From contig NZ_QUMQ01000001.1 of assembly GCF_003387075.1 (NCBI RefSeq), forward strand, positions 2,852,001-2,916,000: DNA of 64,000 nt, in the 5' to 3' direction. Position numbers and translations under genes: made by a program. This DNA comes from Asanoa ferruginea. GTDB taxonomy: Bacteria > Actinomycetota > Actinomycetes > Mycobacteriales > Micromonosporaceae. Every line of letters starts with the position of its first letter. The first letter of the stretch is position 1. Shown piece after piece: positions 14,179 through 21,766 of the stretch. A model generated the notes under the pieces. It saw only the letters and a list, made by a program, of their open reading frames with translations. It did no database searches and was not told where the DNA came from.

Positions 14179-15260
14179 TCGACACACCCGGTGCGATCGC
14201 TGTTGAGGCGATCGACGAAGAGAGTGCGGACCATGGCGTGGCCGCGCACTACGGCGACCCCAACCGCGAGCAGCGGCTGCTGGCCACCGATGTCGGGCTG
14301 GTCGACCGCTCCAACCGCGGGATCATCGCCGTGCCGGGCGAAGAGCGGGCCTCCTGGCTGCACACGCTGACCACCCAGCACCTCGCCGACCTCCACGCCG
14401 GGCAGGGCAGCGAGTTGCTGGTGCTGTCGCCGCACGGGCACGTCGAGCAGCACGCGGTGGTCGCCGAAGACGGCACCACCACCTGGCTCGACACCGAGCC
14501 GGGCGCCACCGCGGGTCTCCTCAAATACCTGGAGATGATGCGGTTCTTCACCAAGGTCGACCCGCGCGACGCGAGCGCCGAATACGCCATGTTCTCCCTG
14601 ATCGGCCCCCACGCGGTCGGCGCCGCTGCGAAGCTCGACGAGAGCCTGGGCAGCCTGCGCGAGCCCGACGCGGTCGCCGTGCCGGCCGCCAAGTTCTCCG
14701 CCGGCGACGCGCCGGCCCGACCGACCACGATCTATGACACCCGCCCGCTGCCCGGCGGCGGCTTCGCCCGGCGCACCGCGCTCGGCGTCGACTTCCTGGT
14801 GCCCCGCGACCAGTTCGCCAGCACCACCGCCCGCGCGCTCGACCTGGGCATCGCGCCAGCCGGCCTGTGGGCCTACGAGGCCACCCGGGTCGCCGCCCGC
14901 ATCCCGCGGCTCGGCTGGGAGACCGACCACCGCACGATTCCCGCCGAGGTCGACCTGATCGCGCCGGCCGTGCACCTCGACAAGGGCTGCTACCGCGGCC
15001 AGGAGACGGTCGCCCGGGTGCACCACCTCGGCCGCCCGCCGCGCCGCCTGGTGCTGCTCCACCTCGACGGCATCACCACCGACCAGCCGCCGGCCCGGCA
15101 CACCGAGGTGACCGTCGACGGCCGCACGGTCGGCTTCGTCGGCACCGCGGTGCGCCACCACGAACTCGGCGCGGTCGCGCTGGCCGTGCTCAAGCGCAAC
15201 GTCGCCGACGACGCGACCCTCCAGGTCGGCGAGTCCACGGCGGCGATCGACCAGCCGTAA
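14175..15260 (+). CDS. ygfZ: YgfZ/GcvT-like folate-binding protein
   Basis: This 361-residue protein has the GcvT fold but carries the YgfZ signature K-G-C-Y-x-G-Q-E (DKGCYRGQETVARVHHLG) near residue 275. YgfZ/IBA57 proteins use tetrahydrofolate to support assembly or repair of certain [4Fe-4S] enzymes. The N-terminal segment (VGLVDRSNRGIIAVPGEERASWLHTLTTQHL) matches the family. It is coupled to the upstream Fur-type gene by a 4-bp overlap, which may tie Fe-S maintenance to metal status; that is an inference. Confidence 0.88.
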   Translation: MIDTPGAIAVEAIDEESADHGVAAHYGDPNREQRLLATDVGLVDRSNRGIIAVPGEERASWLHTLTTQHLADLHAGQGSELLVLSPHGHVEQHAVVAEDGTTTWLDTEPGATAGLLKYLEMMRFFTKVDPRDASAEYAMFSLIGPHAVGAAAKLDESLGSLREPDAVAVPAAKFSAGDAPARPTTIYDTRPLPGGGFARRTALGVDFLVPRDQFASTTARALDLGIAPAGLWAYEATRVAARIPRLGWETDHRTIPAEVDLIAPAVHLDKGCYRGQETVARVHHLGRPPRRLVLLHLDGITTDQPPARHTEVTVDGRTVGFVGTAVRHHELGAVALAVLKRNVADDATLQVGESTAAIDQP

Positions 15261-15282
15261 GGGGTCGTTCTACTATCGCGCC

Positions 15283-16122
15283 ATGACAACAACGACGTTG
15301 ATCACGGTGGCGCCTACCGGGGCTGAGTCGGCCAAGGCTGACGTGCCGGCCCTTCCGGTCACGCTCGATGAGCTGGTGGTGACCGCCAAGGAATGTGCGG
15401 CGCTGGGCGCCTCGGTGATCCACGTGCACATCCGTGACGAGCACGCCCGGCCGACGCTCGACCTCGGCCGGCTGCGGGAGACCGTCACCGCGCTGCGCGA
15501 GTCGACCGACCTGATCGTGCAGCTCTCCAGCGGTGGCGCGACCACCGACCCCGAAGCCGACCGGCTGCGGGTGCTCGACGCCGGCCCCGACATGGCCTCC
15601 TGCACGATGGGCACGGTCAACTTCGGCGACGACGTGTTCCTCAACCGCTGGGAGTTCATCGTCGACCTGCACACCCGGATGCAGGAGCGGGGCATCGTCC
15701 CTGAATACGAGATCTTCGACCTCGGCCACCTCGCCGCGCTGGAGCGGCTGCTCGGCAAGCACGGGCTGCCAGCCGGCGGGCACGTGCATGTCGACTTCGT
15801 GATGGGCGTGCCGGGCGGGATGCCGGGCACCACCGCCGCTCTGGTCGCCTGCGCCAACGAGGTGCGCAACCTGCCGGCGGGCACCACGTTCTCGGCGACC
15901 GGCATCGGCCGCACGGCGATCCCGGTGCTGCTGGCGTCGCTGTCGGCCGGCGGGCACCTGCGGGTCGGCATGGAAGACACCGTCACCTACGCCAAGGGCC
16001 GCCCGGTCGAGTCCAACATGCAGCTCGTCGCCCGCGCGGTCGGCTTCGCGCAACTCGCCCAGCGCCCGCCGATGACCCCGCTCGACGCGCGTGAGCTGCT
16101 CGGTCTCAAGACCAACCGCTGA
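15283..16122 (+). CDS. BKACE (beta-keto acid cleavage enzyme, former DUF849)
   Basis: This 279-residue TIM-barrel enzyme condenses a beta-keto acid with acetyl-CoA and cleaves it to acetoacetate and a new acyl-CoA. Family marks are the start TLITVAPTGAES, the zinc-binding HVHIRDEHARPTLDL, LSSGGATTDPEADRL, and the His pair in GHVHVDFVMGVPGGMPG. The substrate is unknown. TACTAT at 15271-15276 and a 6-nt gap to ATG point to a leaderless mRNA with its own promoter, although only 22 bp separate it from ygfZ. Confidence 0.88.
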   Translation: MTTTTLITVAPTGAESAKADVPALPVTLDELVVTAKECAALGASVIHVHIRDEHARPTLDLGRLRETVTALRESTDLIVQLSSGGATTDPEADRLRVLDAGPDMASCTMGTVNFGDDVFLNRWEFIVDLHTRMQERGIVPEYEIFDLGHLAALERLLGKHGLPAGGHVHVDFVMGVPGGMPGTTAALVACANEVRNLPAGTTFSATGIGRTAIPVLLASLSAGGHLRVGMEDTVTYAKGRPVESNMQLVARAVGFAQLAQRPPMTPLDARELLGLKTNR

Positions 16123-16143
16123 GCCGAGAGGTACCGTCGCGCC

Positions 16144-17094
16144 ATGGGCAAGTTCTACGAAGGCGGCGTACGCCTCGCTGAGGTCGTTCGTTCCGGCTTC
16201 CCGGAGGGCTACCACCACGGTTCCGTGGTGGTCCTCGACGCGACCGGCACCGCCGTCGCGACCGCGGGCGATGTCGAGTCGCCGATGTTCCCGCGTTCGT
16301 CCAACAAGCCCATGCAGGCGGTCGGCATGCTCCGCGCGGGCCTGCGGCTCGGTGACCCGGCCGACCTCGCGCTCGTCTGCGCCAGCCACTGGGGTCAGGA
16401 CATCCACGTCGACCGGGTCGCGGCGCTGCTGTGGAAGGCCGGGCTCGACGAGTCGGCGCTGGGCTGCCCGCCCGACATGCCGCTCGACCCGGCCGCGGCC
16501 GCCGACGTGATCCGGGCCGGTGGCGGGCCGTCGCGCATCCAGATGAACTGCTCCGGCAAGCACACCGGCATGCTGCTGACCTGCCAGGCCGCCGGATGGC
16601 CGATCGAGGGCTACCTGCAACCCGAACACCCGCTGCAAAAGGCGCTGGCCGCCGCGGTCGCCGACGTCGCCGGCGAGGAGATCGTGGCCACCGCCGTCGA
16701 CGGTTGCGGCGCGCCGCTGCTCGGGCTGTCCTTGACCGCGCTGGCCCGGGGCTTCCTGCGGCTGGTCGACGGCACAGTGGAGGCCAGCCCCGCCGACGCG
16801 ATGCGGGCGCATCCCGACCTGGTCTCCGGCCGCGACACGACCGAGAGCAACCTGATGCGGGCCATCCCCGGGATGCTCGTGAAAGCTGGTGCGGAAGGGG
16901 TCATGGCGGTTGCCGTGCCCGGCGCCGGGGCGGTGGCGATCAAGATGGACGACGGCGCGCACCGGGGCAACCGGCCGGTGCTGGTGTCGGCGCTGCGCCG
17001 GATCGGCGTCACCGGCGCCGCTCTGGAAGAGACCGCTGACGTGCCGATTCTCGGCGGGGGAGCGCGAGTGGGAGAACTGCGCAGCCTTTGGTGA
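16144..17094 (+). CDS. L-asparaginase II-family protein (thermolabile/rhizobial AnsA type)
   Basis: This 316-residue protein belongs to the asparaginase family unrelated to E. coli AnsA/B. Signature segments are RSGFPEGYHHGSVVVLD, FPRSSNKPMQAVGMLRAGL, LVCASHWGQDIHVDRVAALL, NCSGKHTGMLLTCQAAGWP and VDGCGAPLLGLSLTALARGF. It is expected to hydrolyse asparagine to aspartate and ammonia in the cytoplasm. TACCGT at 16132-16137 with a 6-nt gap precedes the ATG, so it is probably leaderless and independently transcribed from BKACE, 21 bp upstream. Confidence 0.88.
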   Translation: MGKFYEGGVRLAEVVRSGFPEGYHHGSVVVLDATGTAVATAGDVESPMFPRSSNKPMQAVGMLRAGLRLGDPADLALVCASHWGQDIHVDRVAALLWKAGLDESALGCPPDMPLDPAAAADVIRAGGGPSRIQMNCSGKHTGMLLTCQAAGWPIEGYLQPEHPLQKALAAAVADVAGEEIVATAVDGCGAPLLGLSLTALARGFLRLVDGTVEASPADAMRAHPDLVSGRDTTESNLMRAIPGMLVKAGAEGVMAVAVPGAGAVAIKMDDGAHRGNRPVLVSALRRIGVTGAALEETADVPILGGGARVGELRSLW

Positions 17095-17107
17095 GACTCA
17101 TGACACT

Positions 17108-17159
17108 GCTAACTGCTGTTAGCGTTTCGCTTGCAGGAGCTAGCAGACGGAGCTACCGT
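17108..17159 (+). promoter_or_regulatory. Promoter with inverted repeat before the XRE regulator
   Basis: GCTAAC-TGCT-GTTAGC (17108-17123) is a perfect 6-bp inverted repeat and a plausible autoregulatory operator. A -35-like TTGCAG (17131-17136) and a -10-like TACCGT (17154-17159) are 17 bp apart. The predicted transcript would begin at or within 1-2 nt of the ATG at 17167. Confidence 0.5.
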
Positions 17160-17166
17160 CGTACGC

Positions 17167-17766
17167 ATGCCCTCGAAAGATCTGCCCCGCGATGTCGGCG
17201 GGTTCATCCGCGATCTGCGGCGTAACGCGCAGATCTCGCTCCGCCAGCTCGCCGAGCAGGCGGGCGTCAGCAACCCCTACCTGAGCCAGGTCGAGCGCGG
17301 GCTGCGCAAGCCCAGCGCCGAGGTGCTCCAACAGCTCGCCAGCGCACTGCGGGTCTCCACCCCGGTGATGTATCTGCGCGCCGGCCTGCTCGAGGAGAAG
17401 GAGGGGTATGGCGTGCTGACCGCGATCGCCGCCGACTCCGAGCTCACGATCGCGCAGAAGCAGTCGCTCAGCCAGATCTACGAGACGTTCCGCCGCGAGA
17501 ACGCGCGGCACGCCGAAGCGGAAGCGGAGACGGCCAAGCAGGCCGAAGCCGCGAGCGAGGCGGCCGCCCAGGCCGCGCGCGCCGCCGACGCCGCTGCCGC
17601 CGCGGCCGGTCGTGCCGCCGGCGGGGCCACCGAGGCCCCGACCGGCTGGCCCGGCGACACCGAAGCCACCCCAACACCGCCGGCGAAGAGCCGGCCGGTG
17701 GTCAAGAAAACGGCCAAGAAGGCCGTGAAGAAGGCGGCACCAAGGGCCGCCGAGGAGGAGAACTGA
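17167..17766 (+). CDS. XRE-family transcriptional regulator with Lys/Ala-rich tail
   Basis: This 199-residue protein has a lambda-repressor-type HTH (GGFIRDLRRNAQISLRQLAEQAGVSNPYLSQVERGLRKPSAEVLQQLASAL), a middle helical part, a long Ala/Glu-rich segment likely to be coiled coil, and a C-terminal tail of KKTAKKAVKKA type. It corresponds by order and domains to M. tuberculosis Rv0474, which precedes hbhA. The Lys/Ala tail resembles that of mycobacterial HBHA itself and could bind DNA or acidic polymers. The ATG at 17167 is chosen from the -10 spacing. Its stop overlaps the next ATG by 1 bp. Confidence 0.87.
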   Translation: MPSKDLPRDVGGFIRDLRRNAQISLRQLAEQAGVSNPYLSQVERGLRKPSAEVLQQLASALRVSTPVMYLRAGLLEEKEGYGVLTAIAADSELTIAQKQSLSQIYETFRRENARHAEAEAETAKQAEAASEAAAQAARAADAAAAAAGRAAGGATEAPTGWPGDTEATPTPPAKSRPVVKKTAKKAVKKAAPRAAEEEN

Positions 17767-18329
17767 TGTCCCAGCCGAAGACGACCCGCATTCCGGCTCC
17801 GTTGTACGCGGCCGCCGGCGCCGGGGAGATGGCGTTCCGCCAGCTGCTCAAGCTGCCGGCCTACGCCAACGACCTGGGCGACAAGGCCGCCAACAACGGC
17901 GCGGAGCTTCGTCAGCAGGTGATCACCACGACCGCCGAGCTGCAGAAGCGGGCCACCGCGGCCTACCGGCAGGCCAACGAGCGCGCGGTCAAGCTGCGCA
18001 AGGAAGACCTCGACATGGACCGGCTGCGCGACCTCGCGATGCGCCAGGCCGGTCAGTTCGCGGTCGGCGCGCAGGAGCTGCAGGAGCGGGCGATCTCGTT
18101 CTACACCCAGCTCATCGAGCGCGGCGAGAAGGTCGTGGGCACCGGTGTGGTGCAGGCGGCCGACACGGTGCAGGCCGACATGATCGAGACCGAGAAGCCG
18201 GTCAAGCCGGAGAGCAACGGGCACGTAACCAGCAACGGCCACGGCACGATCGGCTCCGGCGAGACCAAGCCGATCGCCAAGAAGACCGTCTCCCCGCCGA
18301 AGAAGAACACCACCCCCAACACCAAGTAG
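17766..18329 (+). CDS. HBHA-like helical surface/lipid-associated protein
   Basis: This 187-residue mostly helical protein starts with the HBHA-type segment IPAPLYAAAGAGEMAFRQLL, then a long amphipathic region (GAELRQQVITTTAELQKRATAAYRQANERAVKLRKEDLDM) and QERAISFYTQLIERGEKVV, matching the coiled-coil core of heparin-binding haemagglutinin. The tail is less regular than in mycobacteria (KPIAKKTVSPPKKN). In mycobacteria HBHA is an adhesin and interacts with lipid inclusions; a non-pathogen would more likely use the structural or lipid role. Coupling to the XRE gene by a TGATG overlap mirrors Rv0474-Rv0475. Confidence 0.75.
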   Translation: MSQPKTTRIPAPLYAAAGAGEMAFRQLLKLPAYANDLGDKAANNGAELRQQVITTTAELQKRATAAYRQANERAVKLRKEDLDMDRLRDLAMRQAGQFAVGAQELQERAISFYTQLIERGEKVVGTGVVQAADTVQADMIETEKPVKPESNGHVTSNGHGTIGSGETKPIAKKTVSPPKKNTTPNTK

Positions 18330-18345
18330 GGGTACGCGTCGCGAA

Positions 18346-18377
18346 AGAGGGGACCGACCGGCTGGTCGGTCCCCTCT
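18346..18377. terminator. Strong hairpin terminator after the HBHA-like gene
   Basis: A perfect 14-bp stem (18346-18359 with 18364-18377, arm AGAGGGGACCGACC) with a 4-nt loop lies between the HBHA-like gene and the convergent AlaX gene, 17 bp from the former and 15 bp from the latter. It probably ends transcripts from both sides. Confidence 0.85.
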
Positions 18378-18391
18378 CGCGTGCTCGAACG

Positions 18392-19129
18392 TCAGTCGGC
18401 GATGCGGACGCGTACCCGCCGATTGGCCTTGCCCTTGCTTTCGACCTTGACGACCTGGATCCGGCCGATCTGGCGGGTCGACGCGACGTGGGTGCCGCCG
18501 TCGGCCTGCACGTCGAGCCCGACGATGTCGACGATGCGGATCTCCTGCTCGTCGGCGGGGATCAGGTTGGACTGGGTGCGGATGATGTCGGGCAGCGCCA
18601 GCGCGTCGTCGCGCGGCAGCACCTTGACCGCGACCGCCCGGTCGGCGGTGACCTCGGTGTTGACCAGCTCTTCCAGCTTGATCTTGAAGTCTGGTGGCAC
18701 CTCGGGCAGGTTGAAGTCCATCCGCGCCTCGCCGGGCTCCATGTTGCCGCCGGTGACCAGCGCGCCGAAGTCGCGGAACACCACGCCGCAGAGCACGTGC
18801 AGCCCGGAGTGGGTGCGCATCAGCATCGTGCGGCGGCCGTCTTCGACCGCACCGGTGACCGCGGTGCCGACCGGCGGCAACGGGTCGCCCTCGGCGGGCA
18901 GCAGGTAGAGATCGTCACCCTTGCGGGTGCCGACGATCCGGGTCTGGGTGCCCTGCCAGAGCAGCGTGCCGTGGTCCGGCGGCTGGCCGCCGCCACCGGG
19001 GTAGAAGGCCGATCGGTCGAGCACGATGCCCTCGTCGGGCGACGAGTGCAGCACCGTGCACTCCCACTCGCGCAGCGTCGGGTCGATCAGGTCGAGACGG
19101 TGTGTGCGGCCATGTTCGGAAACGCCCAT
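18392..19129 (-). CDS. Alanyl-tRNA editing protein, AlaX family
   Basis: This 245-residue trans-editing hydrolase should clear Ser or Gly mischarged on tRNA-Ala. It resembles the editing half of AlaRS: FYPGGGGQPPDHG near the N-terminus, the first zinc-binding pair in RTHSGLHVL (HxxxH), and the second site in LDVQADGGTHVAST. In the second site the usual Cys of CxxxH is missing (AxxxH pattern), while the final His is kept. TAGTCT (19138-19143) lies 8 nt before the ATG and no good ribosome-binding site is seen, so it may have a leaderless promoter inside the upstream gene's end. It is last in a three-gene minus-strand group. Confidence 0.85.
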   Translation of the reverse strand: MGVSEHGRTHRLDLIDPTLREWECTVLHSSPDEGIVLDRSAFYPGGGGQPPDHGTLLWQGTQTRIVGTRKGDDLYLLPAEGDPLPPVGTAVTGAVEDGRRTMLMRTHSGLHVLCGVVFRDFGALVTGGNMEPGEARMDFNLPEVPPDFKIKLEELVNTEVTADRAVAVKVLPRDDALALPDIIRTQSNLIPADEQEIRIVDIVGLDVQADGGTHVASTRQIGRIQVVKVESKGKANRRVRVRIAD

Positions 19130-19140
19130 GACCGGGCAGA

Positions 19141-20034
19141 CTACTCCGGCGCGTTGAGGAACTCGGAGATCCGGGCGCGCAGATCGGACCGCTCGGTCCA
19201 GACCACGCCCGGCCGGTCGTAGACGTGCAGCGTGGCATTGGGCAACACGGCCGCGAGCCGCTCGGCGACCGCGACCGGGTGCAACTCGTCGCCGGCGCTG
19301 CCGATCACCAGCGTGCGGGCGGTGACCCGGCCCAGCCGGGTCGGATCGGCGATCGCCACCTCGTCGGCCAGCGAGGCCAGGTCGGCGGCGAGGCCGTCGC
19401 GCATCAACTGGTCGATCCGCTGCCGCAGGTAGGCCCAGATGGCCGGGGTGCCGCGCAGGTTGGGCGGGATCTCGGTGGAGATCGCGTCGGCGACCGCGGA
19501 GACGTCACCCGCCTCGACAGCGGCGGCCAGGGTGGCCAGCCGGCTCTTGACCGCGGCTGGCCGCGGCAGGTCGAGCACGGCGGGCAGGAAGAAGACCAGC
19601 CGGTCGAACCGGTCGGGACTGTCGGCGACGAGCCGGGTCAGCGCGCCGGCGCCGAGGCTCACCCCGAGCGCCCGGGTCGCCCCCGAGAGGTCGGAAATGG
19701 CCCGCAGGTCACGGGCCAGGTCGGCGTAGGTCCACGGCCCTTTTGGTGCGTCGGAGCGACCGTGGCCGCGGAACTGGAAGAACACCTTGCGCCCGTCGAC
19801 GGCGCTGCCCAGCGGGCGGGTCACCGCGATGCCGCTGGCCAGCCCGTGCGCGAACACGGTGGTCGGGGTGCCGGTGCCGGTGACGAGCCGCTCGAGGCGG
19901 ACGCCATGTGGTGTCGCCACCAGTTCTGTCTCCGGCTCGGGCAGCGTCGGGCGCCCGCTGCGGGGTGCGCTCGGGCCGGGGCCGTAGGTCCGCGGGCCAC
20001 CGTCGGGCGGTGGTGGCCAGCGGAAATCCCTCAC
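19141..20034 (-). CDS. Alpha/beta hydrolase
   Basis: This 297-residue alpha/beta-hydrolase has the nucleophile elbow GVSLGAG, an oxyanion-hole region TTVFAHGLASG, and a catalytic Asp candidate in GSAGDELHPV. The His expected near the C-terminus is less clear. About 45 N-terminal residues rich in Pro and Gly precede the fold. The GTG start overlaps the stop of the DUF2516 gene (GTGA), so translation is coupled. The substrate is unknown. Confidence 0.82.
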   Translation of the reverse strand: MRDFRWPPPPDGGPRTYGPGPSAPRSGRPTLPEPETELVATPHGVRLERLVTGTGTPTTVFAHGLASGIAVTRPLGSAVDGRKVFFQFRGHGRSDAPKGPWTYADLARDLRAISDLSGATRALGVSLGAGALTRLVADSPDRFDRLVFFLPAVLDLPRPAAVKSRLATLAAAVEAGDVSAVADAISTEIPPNLRGTPAIWAYLRQRIDQLMRDGLAADLASLADEVAIADPTRLGRVTARTLVIGSAGDELHPVAVAERLAAVLPNATLHVYDRPGVVWTERSDLRARISEFLNAPE

Positions 20035-20345
20035 CAGAAGCCTTTGCCGTCGGTCAGGTCTTTGAGCCCGACACGCACGTCGAGCAGGTAGACGAGCGCC
20101 GCGCCGATGCCGACCAGCCGGAACAGGCTGAACGTGCCGAACGGGAGCAATGACAGCAGGAGGCAGATGCCCAGGATGGCCAGCCAGCCGCCCTTGGGCA
20201 GGGTGCCGATCGCTGGGAAGGCGTCGGTGCGTTGGGTGAGGCAGTGCACGAACGCCACGCCGATCAGCACCAGCGAGAGAACCAGGAAGAAAATGCTGAT
20301 GCCGTTGAGGACATCGTCATAGAAGATGGGCGCGCTCGTGGGCAT
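20031..20345 (-). CDS. DUF2516 family membrane protein
   Basis: This 104-residue protein has three hydrophobic segments (GISIFFLVLSLVLIGVAFVHCL, GWLAILGICLLLSLLPFGTF, LVGIGAALVYLLDV) and matches the actinobacterial DUF2516 family, including the TQRTDAFPA loop. The start at 20345 is supported by TACGCT (20358-20353 on this strand) 7 nt upstream; the open frame to 20492 is rejected. It is first in the group DUF2516 - alpha/beta hydrolase - AlaX. In Mycobacterium a small membrane gene also follows hbhA (Rv0476), though here it is on the other strand. Confidence 0.8.
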   Translation of the reverse strand: MPTSAPIFYDDVLNGISIFFLVLSLVLIGVAFVHCLTQRTDAFPAIGTLPKGGWLAILGICLLLSLLPFGTFSLFRLVGIGAALVYLLDVRVGLKDLTDGKGFW

Positions 20346-20386
20346 GCCCCTAAGCGTACTTCCGCGACGGCGTGTGCCGCCCGCCG

Positions 20387-20593
20387 TCAGCGCTCGGGGA
20401 TGTAGCGCCACGGCGGGTCGCTGCCAGGCGCGTCGTCGGCGACGTAGGTCTGGGTGACCTTCACGTCGCCGTCGGGCCCGGTCCAGCGCCATTCGTGGGT
20501 CAGCGGGCTCGGCGGCAGGTCGTCGGTGATCGGCACCTCAATCTGAGTGCCATCCTGCGGGCCGCCGATGACCGGAATCCACGCTTTTGCCAT
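20387..20593 (-). CDS. Small hypothetical protein (68 residues)
   Basis: This soluble 68-residue protein, MAKAWIPVIGGPQDGTQIEV to WRYIPER, has a GGPxDG start and a run of beta-type residues. It resembles small proteins common in actinobacteria, but I know no function for it. GGAG lies immediately before the ATG and GATGAT stands 6 nt upstream, so the start may be leaderless. No neighbour gives a clear context. Confidence 0.6.
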   Translation of the reverse strand: MAKAWIPVIGGPQDGTQIEVPITDDLPPSPLTHEWRWTGPDGDVKVTQTYVADDAPGSDPPWRYIPER

Positions 20594-20641
20594 GCTCCGA
20601 TCATCGCTGGGCGATCTGCACGGCGCAGCAAAATCGCCCTG

Positions 20642-21037
20642 TTATCCCGGGGGTTGGCTCACGCGCGAGGCCAACTTCTTGGGCGCCATGATGCGGTAGC
20701 TCTCCGTCAGCAACTCGCCAACCTCGACCCAGTCGGTGCGCCGGCTGAACGTGATGCCGACCACGTTGGTGCCCCAGTCGGCTCTGAAGTAGGGCGGCCC
20801 TTGGCTGGCAAAGGCCGCGACCTCGTCATCGGGCGCCCGGAAGGTCATCACGACCAGCGGCTTCCCGCGCGCCCGCGGGTGGTCGGGGTCAAGGGTGTGC
20901 ACGTGGGCGAACGTGCGCTGGCGGATCCGCCAACGCACGCCGACCCAGGCTGGCTCTTCGTAGGTCTCAGGCAGCCCGAGACAGACCGGCCGGAGCCGAT
21001 CAAGAATCTGCGGTGGCACGTCGCCGGGCGCGGACAC
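20642..21037 (-). CDS. MmcQ/YjbR-like protein
   Basis: This 131-residue protein of the MmcQ/YjbR (CyaY-like fold) family has CLGLPETYEEPAWVGVRWRIRQRTFAHV, KPLVVMTFRAPDDEVAAF and the C-terminal DWVEVGELLTESYRIMAPKKL. These proteins are often annotated as DNA-binding, but the biochemical role is not settled. The GTG at 21037 lies 6 nt after TACGGT (minus strand, 21049-21044). That fixes the start and shows that the divergent promoter is shared with the GNAT gene. Confidence 0.82.
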   Translation of the reverse strand: MSAPGDVPPQILDRLRPVCLGLPETYEEPAWVGVRWRIRQRTFAHVHTLDPDHPRARGKPLVVMTFRAPDDEVAAFASQGPPYFRADWGTNVVGITFSRRTDWVEVGELLTESYRIMAPKKLASRVSQPPG

Positions 21038-21083
21038 GGAAAGACCGTAGCGCCGGCCTCTGACACTTCCGTAGCCTCGGCCC

Positions 21084-21566
21084 ATGCCGAAGGTCACCCT
21101 CCGCCCGGCTTCAGACGACGACGCCTCGGCGATCGCGTCGATCTGGCAATCGGGCTGGGCCGACGGCCATCTCGGCAACGTGCCGGATGCGTTGGTCGCG
21201 GTCCGGACGCCGGAGTCTTTCCAGGTCCGGGCCGTCGAAGGGGTGGCGCACACGACGGTCGCCGTCGTCGGGGGCGTGGTAGCCGGGTTCGTGATGGTGG
21301 TCGATGACGAGGTCGAGCAGGTGTACGTGGGCCGGGCGCATCGGGGTTCCGGCGTCGCGGCTCTGTTGCTCGCGGAGGCCGAGCGGTTGGTCGCGGCCGA
21401 GGGGTATCGGGAGGCCTGGCTCGCGGTGGTGGCGGGCAACGCCCGCGCCCGCAGCTTCTACGAACGAAGCGGCTGGTCCGACGCGGGCGTCTTCGACTAC
21501 CCGGCCAACACGGCCGACGGCCCAATCCCGGTGCCTTGCCACCGCTACGTAAAGCCAGTCGGCTAA
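21084..21566 (+). CDS. GNAT-family N-acetyltransferase
   Basis: This 160-residue single GNAT domain has LRPASDDDASAIASIWQSGW at the N-terminus, the acetyl-CoA-binding stretch VGRAHRGSGVAALLLAEAERLV, and NARARSFYERSGW near the end. The substrate is unknown. TAGCCT (21072-21077) with a 6-nt gap precedes the ATG. It is divergent from the YjbR-like gene and followed by a terminator. Confidence 0.88.
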   Translation: MPKVTLRPASDDDASAIASIWQSGWADGHLGNVPDALVAVRTPESFQVRAVEGVAHTTVAVVGGVVAGFVMVVDDEVEQVYVGRAHRGSGVAALLLAEAERLVAAEGYREAWLAVVAGNARARSFYERSGWSDAGVFDYPANTADGPIPVPCHRYVKPVG

Positions 21567-21580
21567 CCCGGACAACGAAA

Positions 21581-21612
21581 GCGCCCCGCACCTCCGAAGA
21601 GATGCGGGGCGC
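21581..21612. terminator. Terminator between the GNAT gene and the LPXTG ORF
   Basis: A 10-bp stem (21581-21590 GCGCCCCGCA with 21603-21612) and a 12-nt loop lie between two convergent genes, 14 bp after the GNAT stop and 7 bp from the end of the minus-strand LPXTG frame. It is likely bidirectional. Confidence 0.75.
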
Positions 21613-21619
21613 CTTGGCC

Positions 21620-21766
21620 TCACAACGATGATCGCCGGCCAAACCTGCGAACTAGCGACCCGAGTACCACGGCGCCGAGGGCCACGCCGAGCAGCGACAA
21701 CACGTCGGCTCCGGTGGTGGGTAGCGGCTCACCATCCGGCGACGGCGACGTTGCTGGGCCGTGCAT
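21620..21766 (-). CDS. LPXTG sorting-signal segment, in frame after a UGA stop
   Basis: This 48-codon frame begins with ATG directly after the UGA of the secreted-protein gene (stop 21769-21767, ATG 21766-21764) and is in the same frame. It encodes a short Pro/Ser linker, LPTTG, a hydrophobic helix (ADVLSLLGVALGAVVLGSLV) and a basic tail (RRFGRRSSL): a textbook sortase sorting signal. Alone it has no signal peptide and would make no sense. Read with the upstream gene it gives a normal 230-residue wall-anchored protein. The options are stop-codon readthrough, a recent nonsense mutation, or re-initiation. No sortase gene is in the window. Confidence 0.7.
   Translation of the reverse strand: MHGPATSPSPDGEPLPTTGADVLSLLGVALGAVVLGSLVRRFGRRSSL

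Noticed and set aside
15190-16962. A 590-codon minus-strand open frame opposite the BKACE and asparaginase genes
   Set aside because: It is a shadow frame: both plus-strand genes have clear family motifs and leaderless promoters, and the minus frame has none.
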